Position numbers and translations under genes: made by a program | Notes under the pieces: generated by a model | Database searches by the model: none | Seen by the model: the letters and a program-made list of their open reading frames with translations, nothing else | What the model was told of the DNA's origin: nothing | Shown: positions 34,321 to 46,962 of the stretch, piece by piece | Position numbering within the stretch: the first letter of the stretch is position 1 | Layout of the letters: every line of letters starts with the position of its first letter | Assembly (NCBI RefSeq): GCF_910592395.1 | Contig: NC_088326.1 | Coordinates: 4,843,001-4,907,000 of the forward strand | Reading direction: 5' to 3' | Source: Lineus longissimus | Lineage: Eukaryota; Nemertea; Pilidiophora; Heteronemertea; Lineidae | DNA: 64,000 nt

Positions 34321-36640
34321 ACCAGAAGTATCCGCGACAAATGCTGAGTTCTTAGAATGATTTTGGACGGTGTTTGTTGCGAGGCAGTTTTGGACATGGC
34401 ATGTGAATTTCAGGCAGCCTTATGGTTGCCCCGTTCTAGTGCATTGTTTATTGCAGTTCAATAAATATTCAATTATCCTGTTTTATCATGTTTGAGAAGT
34501 CACGGTCCTACTGGAAGCCATTTTTTTGTATAAAAAATCAACATATCTCATAACAATCTTGTCACTAATGTCAGGCTTTTTTTTCGTAATTGTAAGAGAG
34601 TGCGACAAGTGCATTCATTTACTCTGAAAATACGGGAGGTATTGACTTCTCGAGTGATATCATGCAGCTTAGCTTGTCCACCAAGCCATATCTTTAAGTA
34701 TCATCGTCCAGGAGATGGAATCAGATATCCAACTTTCGAATCATCGTACAGGCCTCACGACTTACCGAGGTGTCGTGGCCTGAGAACGGGGACGATTTTT
34801 CAATAAAGTTGGGATATTTTCGTTCCCGGAGTTCGACAATATATTGTCTGGTGATGATGTTTTTCTTGCACTTTTTGCATTATATAAAGAGGAAAACTTC
34901 ACCGCCAGCTTGTTCTGATGGCGAACGAATAGCAGGGTGTGCATTAACTGACGAGCAAACACTGCATATAGCATTTCAGTGGTAAACCTCCCTCATCGAT
35001 CATCAATCAATGGAAATGACGCCATTGTCCAAATAACCAGTTTAGGTCTCATAATAAAGGGTGTTTCAATGTATTCATACGCAGTGTCCCCCAGTACGAT
35101 AGTTCCTCAAAAATCGTTGATTTCTTGGTTCTCAGTTTAGGCCAGTGTTGATTTAGCAATTGTTTTGGCAAAGACATGTTGTTGGGAATTTCTGAAACAC
35201 GGAGCGCTGCTCAATATGCTGATAACAAGAACATTTTACTGCTGCTGCCAACGTATGTGTACACCGTACATAGGATGTGCGTCGGGCCTGTCTGTAAATG
35301 CCGTCCAGTGCCAGTTGGTGCGTTTTTCGCTGATTTGTGCAAAATTCAATATATCTCAAAAACTCAATGGTTGGCCCTAGCTTTTAATTTTTTTTTACGT
35401 AGCTTAAGGAACTTTCTTTCACGGAAGAATGGCCACCATAAGAGTTATCCAGAAGAAATGTGTAACTTTTGTTTTTTTCTGTGATTGTCCGGCCCAATTG
35501 GCAATATTGCCATTTAGGATATCATGGTGAACAGAGCTAGTAGCCAATGCAACGCTTATGATTTAATATCCAGCAGAAAGAGGGGAATCAGGCGTTCCCA
35601 GTGATATACGACAGAAATGAGTCGTCTGCATGCAATCACATTGGAAACACATTTTAAAATAGATGTCACATCTTGTTAACGGGGCACGCGATTATCGCCA
35701 ACATTCGGGAAAACTCCTTGACGAGACCTTAAGATGGAATGACAACATTTTCATGAGCACAGAAACTATTAGTTTCAACTTAACCACGTAGCTATGAATA
35801 ATTTGAATACTTTCCAACAAAATTAATATTTAAACGAAATACGCAATATTGGTGAACAGAGCGCCGTTTAAAACAACAATGCGTCATCGTTTTTCCAACG
35901 CATTTCCAGTAGGCCCGACGTGAAACTCGGCCCCTTTTCATCACATTTTAGCATCTCATGAAAACGGAGGTGTCTTATTAGAGAATCCAGTCAGATTTTA
36001 TGCACATGTTACAAAGGAATGCCTTGATTATCTGAAAACACACTCTGTTCGGCGTTCCCAAGGTCAGTTTGCTTGCAGCGCGAGTGCAAATCACCAAATG
36101 CAGTGAGCTTGAAGAGGAACCTGCTTTTCGTGCAGTTTCCGCCAAATGTGAACACTGCGGTGGCACAAGGCATGAACTCAACCCATTGACTCAACAAATT
36201 ATGCTTCTATATGATATCTGTTGAATATAATAAGAACACTGCACGAGTGGCTGATCCTCATATCCAGATTGCACGAGATGATTTTCTACGGCCTGAAAGC
36301 TCGAGACCGTCATATACCACAAATATCGCCATAATATAAAAAATGAAACGGCCAGGGGCCATTGTGCTCACGGTATAGATATTTGGCGCTTTGTAATTCA
36401 TCCAGGTTAAGAAACATTGTACATGTATAGTATATAGGTCAAACCAAAGTCGGTATGACATTGTGATGTATCGTTGCTTGGAGTAAGTACCATAAGAATA
36501 TCATCAACAGTGATGATGGAAGCAGTTCAAACCAACTAATCGAGAAATTGATAGATGCGCCCGATGACGAATTAAGAACACTGTTAAACGATGTGTAACG
36601 ATTCAGCAAAGGTGTAATGTTTATCAGAAAAAGCATAGTT
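34321..36640. other. No recognised gene
   Basis: AT-rich sequence with only short open frames that overlap on both strands. No splice-consistent coding series, RNA gene or clear transposon end was recognised. Confidence 0.4.
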
Positions 36641-36647
36641 CTGAATT

Positions 36648-37360
36648 CTAAAATACCTTGGTACCGTAAAGTCAACTTTTAAATGGAAAATGCATAAGCC
36701 TCGTTCTGAGAGCGGAGTGTTTTGGACACGCAACCAAGATGCTCTACCAAAGTTCCCTCGGGTAACACTAAAATGTGGAAACCATGCACACGTCACGTCA
36801 ATGGAATTTCGGCTCACTTCAGAAGTTTGAGGCGCTCAAAACACTGCTTCAAACACAAATCAGTCAAGGAAGCATCAACCACCCTAAGTTTTTTAATGAG
36901 CACTACACATATTTGCCGAGAAAAACGCTCCAAATAGCCCATTTGCGCGGATTTTAGCATCACTTGAGCGAGCCGATGCGGACTTCCTATGCGCGCTGTA
37001 CAAAATGTATATGTCTCATTTTCTGTAACGTTGCCGTAATATAATGTAAACAATGGCGCTACCGGCGCTCCGGCCGGGCCGGCGATGGATGGAATTTGCC
37101 AAATTCGCACATATTCAAGTTATTTTCGTGGCCTATCTTTTTAAGTTTGAGGTATTTTAGAATAGAAATTGAACCCTCGGCTTCGGACCTTGGTTGAGTT
37201 ACCAAGACACTCTCGGGTGGAGCTAAAATTTCGTCCAAACCCTCGCCTGTCGGCTCGGGTTTGGACTGTATTTTAGCTCCACCCGAGAGTGTCTTGGTAA
37301 CTCAACCAAGGTCCTCCGCCTCGGGTTCAATTCCTTAAGCCATATTTGTCTCCTTTTTTT
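36648..37360 (+). mobile_element. Composite hairpin-bearing element, copy 1
   Basis: ATTCTAAAATACC at 36648 and its reverse complement near 37150 bound about 515 bases. Directly beside them (about 37165-37350) is a near-perfect palindrome with arms of about 75 bases that contain GGTTGAGTTACC and AGTGTCTTGG. The same combination occurs in reverse orientation at 39605-40233. A short open frame shared by both copies is repeat-borne, not proven coding. No transposase is seen. Confidence 0.65.
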
Positions 37361-38039
37361 GTTCTAAAATCAAAGTCTATAGATACGTGAAATTCAGTAC
37401 ATAATTCTGTTACGCTGTAGTGATTGTTAGCAGAGTTAAATGCAAAATCCGCATCAAGGGAACTTCCATTTGCATAAGTATCTTCCTAACTTGATAGTAA
37501 ATATGAAATTGGTAGATGGATTTGACAATTGCGGGATTTTAACCTCTGTCACATCCGGTAGTCCAGACAACGTTATGGTGCAATAAACAGCAAAGTTCAG
37601 CTGATTCTGATAGAATGTCATTGTGACGGACTTCACCAGACAGCTCGGAGAAGCTTCCACAGATTTAATTTATTTTAGGCCTCTATTTTTCCACAGAAGG
37701 TGTAACCATGTAACATTTCTTCCAGGTTTATTATCATCGTTATTGTTGCATATGCTCTGGACTATCACTGTGGCCTGGTGCTCGGTTTGCCTGCGCTATC
37801 CATCAGCAATTGAAACATTTACTAACGACTAAACAAGCTATACAAAATGAAACGGCCAGGGGCCATTGTGCTCACCGTATACATCTTTTATTAGGCAGGA
37901 TCATGCTTAGTTTAGAGGTGAATATGGTGAACACAATCAGGCATGAAGACTTTTTTTAGATGTGTATTGATGTCAAGTAATAAGACAGGGCAGTATATAT
38001 AAGTTTATGATCCAACCAATAATTGTCTATGACATCAAC
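37361..38039. other. No recognised gene
   Basis: Short sequence between the hairpin element and the satellite. A few bases at about 37846-37880 repeat a phrase found at 36345-36380. Nothing else is recognised. Confidence 0.35.
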
Positions 38040-39483
38040 AAGATCAATATCGTGTGATTGCTAAGAGTCCCTGCAATAAAAAATTCATCGAAAAAAAGTC
38101 ATTAATAAGCGAGATATTGCACATCCTACTTTTTCAGTTTTGACCCCCTGGTGGCCAAATCAAGAATCAGATCAGGCCAAAATTCGGTGTCAGAGATTAT
38201 CTGATGTAGGGGGTTACATGTACCAACTTTCAAGTTCATAGCTTTAGCAGTTAAGAAACGTGCCATAGTTACACTCGAACGGTCAATTTACGCCATTTGA
38301 CCTCTGTGACCTAGAAAAGGAGGTCAAATCCAAAAATCATAGGAAATGTGATGTATCCTTGCTAGGAGTCCCTGCCATAAAAATTTTATCGAAAACAATT
38401 CACTCAAATAGGCAAGATATTGCACTTCTTCCTTTTTCCGTTATGGCCCCCTGGTGGCCGAATAAAGAATCAGATCAGGCCAAAATTCGACATCAGACGT
38501 TATCTGATGTAGGGGGTTATATGCACCAAGTTTCAAGTTCATAGCTTTACTGGTTAAGAAACGTGCCATAGTTTACACTCTAACAGCCAATTTACGCCAT
38601 ATGACTTCTGTGACCTTGAAAAGTAGGTCAAATTGAAAACCCGTAAAATAAGTGATGTATTCTTCCAAACAGTACCTACCATAAGAATTTTATCGAAAAC
38701 AAGTCACTTATAAGCGAGATATCACACTTTTTAGATTTCCACTTTTGGCCCCCTGGTGGCAAAGTTAGGAATCAGATCGAACCAAAATTCAGCGCCAGAG
38801 GCTATGTGATATAGGGGGTTATATGTACCAAGTTTCAAGTTCATAGCTTTAGTGGTTAAGAAACGTGCCATAGTTTACACTCTAATGGCCAATTTACGCC
38901 ATATGACCTCTGTGACCTTGAAAAGTAGGTCAAATTGAAAACCCGTATAATATAAAATGTATATTTGCTATGAGCACCTACAACAAAAGTTTTATCGAAA
39001 ACAAGTCACTTATAAGCGAGATATCACACTTTTTAGATTTCCACTTTTGGCCCCCTGGTGGCAAAGTTAGGAATCAGATCGAACCAAAATTCAGCACCAG
39101 AGGCTATGTGATATAGGGGGTTATATGTACCAAGTTTCAAGTTCATAGCTTTAGTGGTTAAGAAACGTGCCATAGTTTACACTCTAATGGCCAATTTACG
39201 CCATATGACCTCTGCGACCTTGAAAACAAGGTCAAATTAAAAACCCGTATAATATAAAATGTATATTTGCTATGAGTACCTACAACAAAAGTTTTATCGA
39301 AAACAAGTCACTAATAAGCGAGATATCACACTTTTTAGATATCGACATTTGGCCCCCTGGTGGCCAAACAGAGAATCAGATCGGACCGAAAATCAGTGTC
39401 AGAGGTCAGCTGACCTAGGGTATTCTGTGTACAAAGTTTCAAGTTCATAGCCCTAGCAGTTAAGAAACGTGCCACTGTTAGGA
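38040..39483. repeat. Satellite-like array, period about 305 bp, about 5 units
   Basis: The phrase GTTAAGAAACGTGCC recurs at about 38250, 38550, 38857, 39162 and 39458, together with CCCCCTGGTGGC and GTTTCAAGTTCATAGC. Units 3 and 4 are nearly identical; units 1 and 5 are more diverged. Each inter-unit segment contains TGACCT-N8-AGGTCA (see findings). The array ends in a GAC trinucleotide run. A lone relative lies at about 59030-59330. Confidence 0.85.
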
Positions 39484-39484
39484 T

Positions 39485-39518
<34 letters not shown>
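39484..39518. repeat. (GAC)n microsatellite
   Basis: About eleven GAC/ACG trinucleotides follow the satellite array directly. The single related copy near 59310 also ends in a short GAC run. Confidence 0.9.
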
Positions 39519-39604
39519 ACACAGCGCTATCGTATAGACTCCCCTTACGGTGAGCCAAAAAGCCTGATTTGCATAATGGTGAGCTTCATGACCAGATTAA
39601 CATG

Positions 39605-40233
39605 TTTGGGTTAAGGAATTGAACCCGAGGCGGAGGACCTTGGTTGAGTTACCAAGACACTCGAGGGTGGAGCTAAAATAAGGGTTTGGACGAAATTTTA
39701 GCTCCACTCGACCAATTTATATTCTAAAATACCTCAAACTTAAAAAGATAGGCCACGAAAATAACTTGAATATGTGCGAATTTGGCAAATTCCATCCATC
39801 GCCGGCCCGGAGCGCCGGTAGCGCCGTTGTTTACATTATGTTACGGCAACATTACAGAAAATGAGACATGTACATTTTGTACAGCGCGCATAGGAAGTCC
39901 GCATCGGCTCGCTCAAGTGATGCTAAAATCAGCGCAAATGGGCTATTTGGAGCGTTTTTCTCGGCAAATATGTGTAGTGCTCATTAAAAAACTTAGGGTG
40001 GTTGATGCTTCCTTGGCTGATTTGTGTTTGAAGCAGTGTTTTGAGAGCCTCAAACTTCTGAAGTAAGCTGAAATTCCATTGTGGTGACGTGTGCATGGTT
40101 TCCACATTTTAGTGCAACCCGAGGGAACTTTGGTAGAGCATCTTGGTTGCGTGTCCAAAACACTCCACTCTCAGATCGAGGCTTATGCATTTTCCATTTA
40201 AAAGTTGACTTTACGGTACCAAGGTATTTTAGA
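39605..40233 (-). mobile_element. Composite hairpin-bearing element, copy 2 (inverted)
   Basis: Reverse complement of the 36648-37360 element: a shortened hairpin at about 39605-39715, then the 515-base body at about 39722-40233 ending in the same inverted terminal motif. The two copies bracket the satellite array. Similarity is high, with only scattered substitutions. Confidence 0.65.
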
Positions 40234-40443
40234 ATGTCAAGTAAATACAAGTACTTTGTCACCAAAAATCTACATAAGATATAAAGTTCCGATGGTTGTG
40301 TGTGCAATGCGTGATTTGAAATGATTACATCTACTACTTCGACACTTCGAAAAACGGAAGTATTTTGTACAGCGTGGCCTTTATTAGCCTGACCTGTTGT
40401 TTAGTAGCGTCATCTCAATTTTCATTCTTAAGATGGCGACGCA
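40234..40443 (+). other. 5' flank of GPCR relic F
   Basis: Recognisably homologous to the 200 bases before exon 1 of copies C, D and E, including the TTTATTAGCCT and CTGTTGTTT blocks. Confidence 0.6.
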
Positions 40444-40720
40444 ATGAAACCCCCTTGTTCATCTATCACCGCAAGTCTTCTGGACTACGAGAGAACACCG
40501 AGACATCTCAACGACTGTACCCCATGTTGTTTCTGGCCTAACAGATCTTGACTCATTGCCTGCTGATATTACCGGTAGCGACGGGCGTGCCGGGAAACAT
40601 CCTTTCCATCCTCATGGCGAAAAGTAAACACAACAGTGCGCTCTCCCCGTGTACCTACATTAAGGCAATGGCCGTGGCGGACACTTTGATGCTCATTCAA
40701 CACGCGGTTTTTCATCCTGT
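40444..40720 (+). pseudogene. GPCR relic F, TM1-TM2 exon only
   Basis: Matches exon 1 of copies C, D and E from its ATG. A two-base insertion after the DYE codons shifts the frame, and TAC in LAYQ is now TAA (40539-40541). The similarity ends near 40720, before the normal donor, and no TM3-TM7 exon follows. It is a relic separated from the main cluster by about 14 kb of repeats. Confidence 0.8.
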
Positions 40721-41718
40721 TCGGATCCTTGGATTTGACTCTTGATTTTGGTCTCTCCAGCCTAATTGGGGCTGAGTCCTGTAGACTTTAAGAGCTAAAA
40801 CTTCTACAATGGCTTCCTTTTTCAGTTTCTGCTGCTCGGGGACTTCGCTCAGGATCCACTGCCTATTATACCGTTCTGTTGTGCTGTGGTTTTAGTGCAA
40901 CTATTACAGATAAGATTGGATTACATGGTTCTCGAAAATGCCCACTGCCAATTTGAAACCACCAAATATTTACAAATTACACAGGCAACTGGAGTTAACC
41001 ACGATATAAGGGTCAAAAATCAATAATCAGAATCTTTCAAAATATCTAGGACTTCACAGGATGACATGAAACATGCCGATCCACCACCGTTGTGCGTATG
41101 TCCATACTTCATCGCCGATAAACTCCCCCCTGCTCGGCCGTCAGAAGGGATGTTACTTTATCAGTAGTCTCCCTGCATTCCCTTCCTTTCCCACGCGTCC
41201 TACGTCGAGAAAACACTAACATTACACTCACTCGTGTTTGTCGCACGAGAAACTCACTGAAAGCCATCATAATGGAAGACCTGGTGTTCTATGAGTAACG
41301 GTTCCAGGGATGCTGACCTAAATGCTCGGTGCATGTTGAATAGGAGAAGGGTAACCTGATCCTAAGGTTGGCACTATTAATTCAGGCCGTCATTCAATTA
41401 CTTTGTGTCGAGCAAATTGATTGGCCACCCGTTTATGATGGTTCGTCTGACAGATTTCCTGGCCCTTTGTGTCGGCAGTGAAAGGAGGAGACTTTAAGAC
41501 TGATATTCACCACCGATAAGTCGGCATGGACATGAAGTAGATTGTTTGTCTTTTGTTATTTTCATTTTATTACTGTCACTCGATTTGCCAGTGCGCTACC
41601 GATGCCTTGGGTACATCAGCGTCTTTTTATTTGAAAGACTCTGGGTACATGCAATATTGAGTCAAAGAATTGTTGGTTCGATCAATTTTATTCTCATATG
41701 GCTTTCACCATGCAGTTA
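40721..41718. other. No recognised gene
   Basis: Unique-looking sequence between the GPCR relic and the minus-strand aerolysin-like gene. It would include the 3' untranslated region of the latter. No repeat or RNA gene was recognised. Confidence 0.35.
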
Positions 41719-42424
41719 TTAAATGAGACTAACATCACCCGCATCGCCGATGCAGTTTTCAAAGTGTCGAAAGATTGTATCAGCGTCATTACCTCCGCTT
41801 ATACTGCCGATGCAGTTCTCTGTCTCTGAGCCACATCGTCCGGGCTGGAATGTTGCCCGTCGCGTGCGGTAGAATGCCTTACCATAGGTCGTACCGCGCA
41901 CGTTCATCTGCCTCGTCTTTCGCCATTCGGTACCGTCGCCGCAGGTAGAGATGACGTCGACGTCAATGTTGTTTGTGTTGAGCCTGTATCTGTTGATGGT
42001 GCCGATGATCATAGCCGCACCAGGACCTTGGTATGACAAATCCTTACCAGTCGAGTCCTCGGAACCAGTGCTCGTTTCATCCGTTTCTGCCCTCTCGATG
42101 GTTGTGGCTCCGCCTCGTGTATGTTCCGCACCAAAGCTAATTGTCGTACCAGAGCCAAGGAATCCAGCAGTTAATTCGGCACTGACTTGGAGCGTACTAG
42201 CCCAGTTGAATTCACGACCATTTGCTATGGTAAAAGCCGCAGTTCGGGTTACGGAGTCGGTTCTGTATAATTTGAGCGTTGACGTATCGCTACTGCAGGT
42301 CTGGTCAGATGCTATGCCTATTACCATCGCTCCCTCATCGACGGTTTCAATGGGGTTTACTACTTCGAGCTGCCTTACCTGACAACCGACGTACAAACAG
42401 GTATCGATGCTCCATACGCGGTCG
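41719..42424 (-). CDS. Terminal exon of a putative aerolysin-like (ETX/MTX2-type) beta-pore protein
   Basis: The exon starts after a strong polypyrimidine acceptor (CTCTTTTCAG, 42425-42434) and ends with TAA at 41719, encoding 234 residues plus one split codon. The N-terminal part has paired cysteines (DTCLYVGC). The middle is a long serine/threonine-rich alternating stretch with glycines (GSGTTISFGAEHT), followed by a PG turn (YQGPGAAMIIG), the layout of the insertion strands in aerolysin-fold proteins. A cysteine-containing tail follows. Assignment rests on pattern, not on a database match. A secreted defence or digestive pore protein is possible; a non-pore beta-rich protein is the alternative. 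Confidence 0.45.
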
Positions 42425-42949
42425 CTGAAAAGAGAGAGAATGCCAATCCAGAAATATTCGAAGGGCGCTGAGTAGGATAATGAGGTGTTACAGGGGGCAG
42501 GATAGAACTGTTCTCTCCTCAGAGCAAGATAACAGTATAAAATGCTTCTGGAGATTTATAGACCTTAGCAATGTACCGAATGCATTCATTACGCTTATCA
42601 GTTAATCACATACTCGCGTATATTCCTCTCCATCGATTTATAGCAAGAACACGAGTTTAGTACAAGAAATGAATCGAGAGCGAGAAATCGGCTATTGTTA
42701 ATTATGCGCATATTAATTCAAATATTACGTCACTGCTCTCCGATTGGCTAATGTGTTGTGAACTCTCCGGCTCGCCATACAGGGTAGAAATTGTTATCTG
42801 TTTGTCAAGCCGGGCATGCCAAACTCTGTTGATTTTCAGTGCTGTTCGGCAAGCGGCTCTCCAAACAGGGCAAAAAATGATGCCGGTTCGGCAAGCGGCT
42901 TGCCAAATATACCTGGCCTAGATTTTTAAGGCCAGGGCTGAGTTGTTCA
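42425..42949 (-). other. Intron sequence before the PIN element
   Basis: 3' part of the inferred 5.6-kb intron of the aerolysin-like gene. A GGCAAGCGGCT phrase repeats twice at about 42845-42905. No coding content. Confidence 0.4.
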
Positions 42950-43070
42950 AAAGCATGTTAGCTTTAACGGAGACGTTAAGTCTTAACGTGAAAATTTCTG
43001 TGGGTTTAACTGAAAGAGATAACGTCCTAAAGGATACTTATAGGCCAATCAATCTAGCTCATTTTAGGGC

Positions 43071-43710
43071 TTGACCCACCACAAATTGCAAAAGAAACGA
43101 TTCCACCTGTATTCATTCAGGAATGACCCCCTAAACACCATACTAAAAATCTCAATGAATCCAAATAGGGGAAGGGGGTCAAATATGCTAATTTATGCTA
43201 ATTAATAGCCAAATATAGGGAAACAATGACTTTTGTCCAAAATCATCCAAATTAGTCAATCAAGGTGTCTAATCATATGTTTTCGGTATCAAGGAAATCA
43301 TTGAAACCATTCTTGACGAGAAAAAATATGTTGCATCGTGGGTAATATGTTAATTAGTCACCAATTTTTGCCGATTTTCTAAGAAATCTTGATATTAGTA
43401 ATTTTCGTCAAAGATTCTCCTGTTGTGACCACTTATGAGTCTAACCCAATGGACTTAGAGGCAATGAAACCTAATAAATATGGTTTTAAAACAATAAAAG
43501 GCATTGCATCATGTGAAATATGCTTATTACCCACCGCAAGTACTGATTGAATTGGACACTTTTCTAGTCATTTAGTCATTATCATCTTCATTGTCAATGC
43601 CACTGTCATTCATTACAATAAGTTCAATGTTTGTGCAACTGGTACCCGCACAGTGGCTACAGGCAGAAGAACATAGAAGGCCATGCCTCAGACATGTGCA
43701 TCTAAGTGTG
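43071..43710. repeat. Left long inverted repeat of the PIN element
   Basis: Pairs with 46963-47593. The outer 500 bases are noncoding; the inner part holds the C-terminal codons of the PIN/CXC gene on the minus strand. Confidence 0.85.
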
Positions 43711-46700
43711 CTGCACCCAGTTTTACACTCGCATCTGAACATCTCAAGCAATTTGCTTTGTGCCGCCGGCAGGTCTGTCGTATTTGGCAACAACTGTCCC
43801 CCGAGTTCTTTCCAGCCCCACTCGGATGGCTCAAGGTCCGACACATCTCCTTTCCACTCTTGAATTTGGAAGAACACTCCCAAGCTATGATATGTAGCAG
43901 CAGCTGATGTAGAGGGCAAATTCTTTGCCTCTACTCCTTTTTCACCTTATCACAATATCGTTTAATAACGCAAACTGTTCAGATCATCTTTTTCTGCTCC
44001 GTTAAAAACGCCTACTAAGGCTTCCTCCCCTTCCTTGATGATATCCTCCTTGGGAGTGTCATTATCGCCACTGAAAACCTGTGCGAGTTTTCAGAACTTT
44101 GCATTCTTTATGATCATTTTTAGTGCGCCGGCTTTGCCAATTCCTTGTACTCTTGAAGTTGAGTCAAATCCTAGTATAGTATAAATAAATAAGATGTGTG
44201 AACACACATTTTCACCAAGTGTGGCTTTCGTCTTCTTTGTGTCCCAGACTCTATGCTTGGTTGAATTTGCCTTGGGCTCTGGTCTGAAGAAGATGTCGTA
44301 TGAGTTGATATCCGCATGGTAACATAGCAGTACGAGTAAATCGGTGTCGTCACCAACATGGACAGTTTGGATTGATATTGCAGATTCAATAGCTGCATCA
44401 ACGATCATTGCATCTGCATCGCCCTCCGCATGAATTATTTGGCATCCAGTCATTTCTAACATATTACCAAGCATTTTGAGGAAACGCTGCTTGTTGTCCT
44501 TGCTCTTTTATAGGAAGTTTTCCTTCTTCATACAGAGATTTGTTTGTCCAGTGAAGATGACACTTGTCCCCGCACAACCTCCTGTACGTCGTATGTGCGT
44601 CACATCCTTTATTGAGGACCCATCCTCGTATCCATCGAACACGACTGTTGGCGTACCATATTTCCGGGAAATGTAATCAACATACATTTTACCAATGTCC
44701 TCAAAGCTTTCCAATGTGGCCAAGGTAACCGCATAAGTAATGCACCTCCATCCACGACAAAGTTGACACCAGATTTGGGAACAGATTCGGGCTGATAATC
44801 TTTCACAATTTCCCACATTGCATCCGCAAGAGATGCTTTATAAGCATGTCTTGGCAGAACTGGGGATTCAAAAAGTGCTGCTGGAAAACTACACAACTCG
44901 TACTCGAATGCGGTGGCTGGATTATCTTCACTGTTTCAATGACGCACAATCTCTGAAACAGAAGTTGGGGATCGACTTGTACCTTTTCATTCTTAATTGT
45001 CAGTGCTGTTTTGGAACCTGACGTGACTGCCTGAGATTTCCTTTTAAACGAATACTCCTGGACATTTTCACTAACCATGGATTCAAGAATGCTTTGTCCA
45101 ACCTGATGTGCCTTGTCTGCATTCACACTTTCTTCGGCTGTTATCCCATTTATAAGGCCTTGGAGCGATGTGTCTTGTACAAAGGATCCCATTGCTTGAA
45201 TGCGTCCAGCAGTTTATACATGTCTTTCATATCCCGGTTTTGTCGAGCCTTGCCCATCTCTTTGTGTTGTTCTCTTGGTTCATATCGCACACCAGTAAGA
45301 GTCTGCATGGCATTATTCACCTGAGCGCATGCAGGCATTGAAAGCAGCCAAACCAGTCTTTGCATCTCATTCATGCCTCTACCTCTAGTCAGTCCTCCGC
45401 GACTCTTAACGCTTCTCATTAGCATCTGCTCAATAATCAGATCTGTTGAAAGTCCAGCCCATCTGTTACTTCTCCGTACCACATGATGTCCTTCTAAAAA
45501 ACTGTTGTATACATCTGGATGGTCATCTCCAAGGCATGCCATATTCTGAAGATACACATGTGCAGATGTAGTGTACAGATTATGTCCAGATGCTGCAAAG
45601 TGACGTGTCCGGCCAGGACACTGAAGGACGGAGGAGGAATATGTGGTTCTTCGATATAAAGATTTTATTCGAAACCTGGAATAAATTATACATTTTAGTA
45701 CACAGAAAAATTGCCATTTAAAACCAGTGAATAAACCATTTCCATAAACCTAAAACATTGCAAATTATCACAGAATTTTAACGAACAAAACTAAATGTAT
45801 AATCCTGATGATATTGACGCACATGGTTTCAATGCCTATTAACATGACGCTGGTGATAGAAATAACTGACTGAATCCAACTTATCTGGCAATATATTTTG
45901 GCAACCTAGCCTGGCCATGAAACCTAATAAGTGAAATAAATGTCTGTATCACCGAAAACCTACACCAATTAACAAGTGATTTAATGAGTGTCTAAATAGG
46001 ATAAAATTGAAACTTACGAATCCACATATAGTTTGTTTTTCCTGTTTTTTGATAAGATAAAATGTTTGCCCCGGACTTTGTCGCGATCCGTCCACTGTTA
46101 CGCCTTAAGTTAAAATGTCTCTTGAATGGGCTAATCCCGTGACGGTGCAAAATTACAAGTCATGCGCTCGGATCACGCGACCCTTTGTCCAATGCGTAAT
46201 TCGCGCCTAAAGACCTAACTTTTAACGCGGGCTTTTCAAATACTGTTTAAATAATATAGTCCATTTCCGTTTCGACTTTTACAGCGAAACACAAAGTATA
46301 GAGCATTTCTTGCACAGTACTCAAGTGGAGATTCCAGTTTCCAGTACGTTCCGCCTTGATGAATGTACATACAATTTGCACCATGTCCATGAACTGGAAC
46401 CAGAGTTGAACTGTCCTAGAGTTCGTCAAGCTTTCTTTTTCCTGCTTGATTTTTTCACTGATTCGACCGAGAATTTCGGACAAGAGGGCATCATCATAAC
46501 TCTCCCAATCAAGTAACCCATCGAGAAGTTACGCAGCACCTTCTAAATCATTGAGATTGGTGTCTTCATGCGGTGTCTGTGTTTCATCAGGATCTATTTG
46601 AATTCCATTCTTCTGCTCCTCACTATCATCTGCACAAGCTGGCAAGGGTAGATTGAAGGCATTTGTAACTAGCATAGTTTGTAAAGTCCCGTACAACAAT

Positions 46701-46960
46701 AAGTGTCCTCGAATTGCCCGTGAAACCGCCTTGCCTGTTAGGATGTGCTTCACACTATTGGCAGCGTACACTGTTTCCAATAATTCCTGCAAACCTGAGC
46801 CTGCCATCAGATAGGCCATACTGCCAAGGAAGCTCATTTGCAAATAAAATCCACCTGATCTCAGCACAAGAGATTTGACACAGCTTGTGACCCGATGCTT
46901 TGATGAGCGTAGCCTTCCAGAAGAGGGGCTGATTGAAAGTAAGAACAGGGATGACTCCAT
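43572..46960 (-). pseudogene. Degenerate gene for an XPG/FEN1-like PIN nuclease with a CXC-like C-terminus
   Basis: Reading down the minus strand: NQPLFWKA, FLGSMAYLMAGSGLQE, FIKAERTGNWNLHL, a 600-base interruption (45630-46270), GHNLYTTSAHVYLQNM, WAGLSTDLIIEQ, GGLTRGRGMNEMQ, VDPQLLFQRL, VDGGALLMRLPW, VVFDGYEDG, HAEGDADAMIVDAAIE, VGDDTDLLVLLCYH, GIGKAGALK, and last a cysteine cluster (CECKTGCSTLRCTC...). The GDADA, GDDTD and GIGK blocks fit the XPG-I, metal-binding acidic and helix-two-turn-helix parts of FEN1-type nucleases. At least four frameshifts (near 46880, 45180, 44890 and 44740) break it. I recall similar full-length proteins as multi-copy uncharacterised genes in marine invertebrates. 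Confidence 0.75.
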
Positions 46961-46962
46961 AC

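Noticed and set aside
36722-36937. Open frame conserved in two copies (also 39943-40158)
   Set aside because: Both copies are parts of the same inverted mobile element with high nucleotide identity; similarity does not show protein constraint.
37165-37350. Transcription terminator-like hairpin
   Set aside because: Animal nuclear genes do not use such terminators; it is part of a dispersed element with a second copy at 39605.
41951-42382. Plus-strand open frame within the aerolysin-like exon
   Set aside because: Antisense shadow; the minus frame has the acceptor, the cysteine pairs and the stop.
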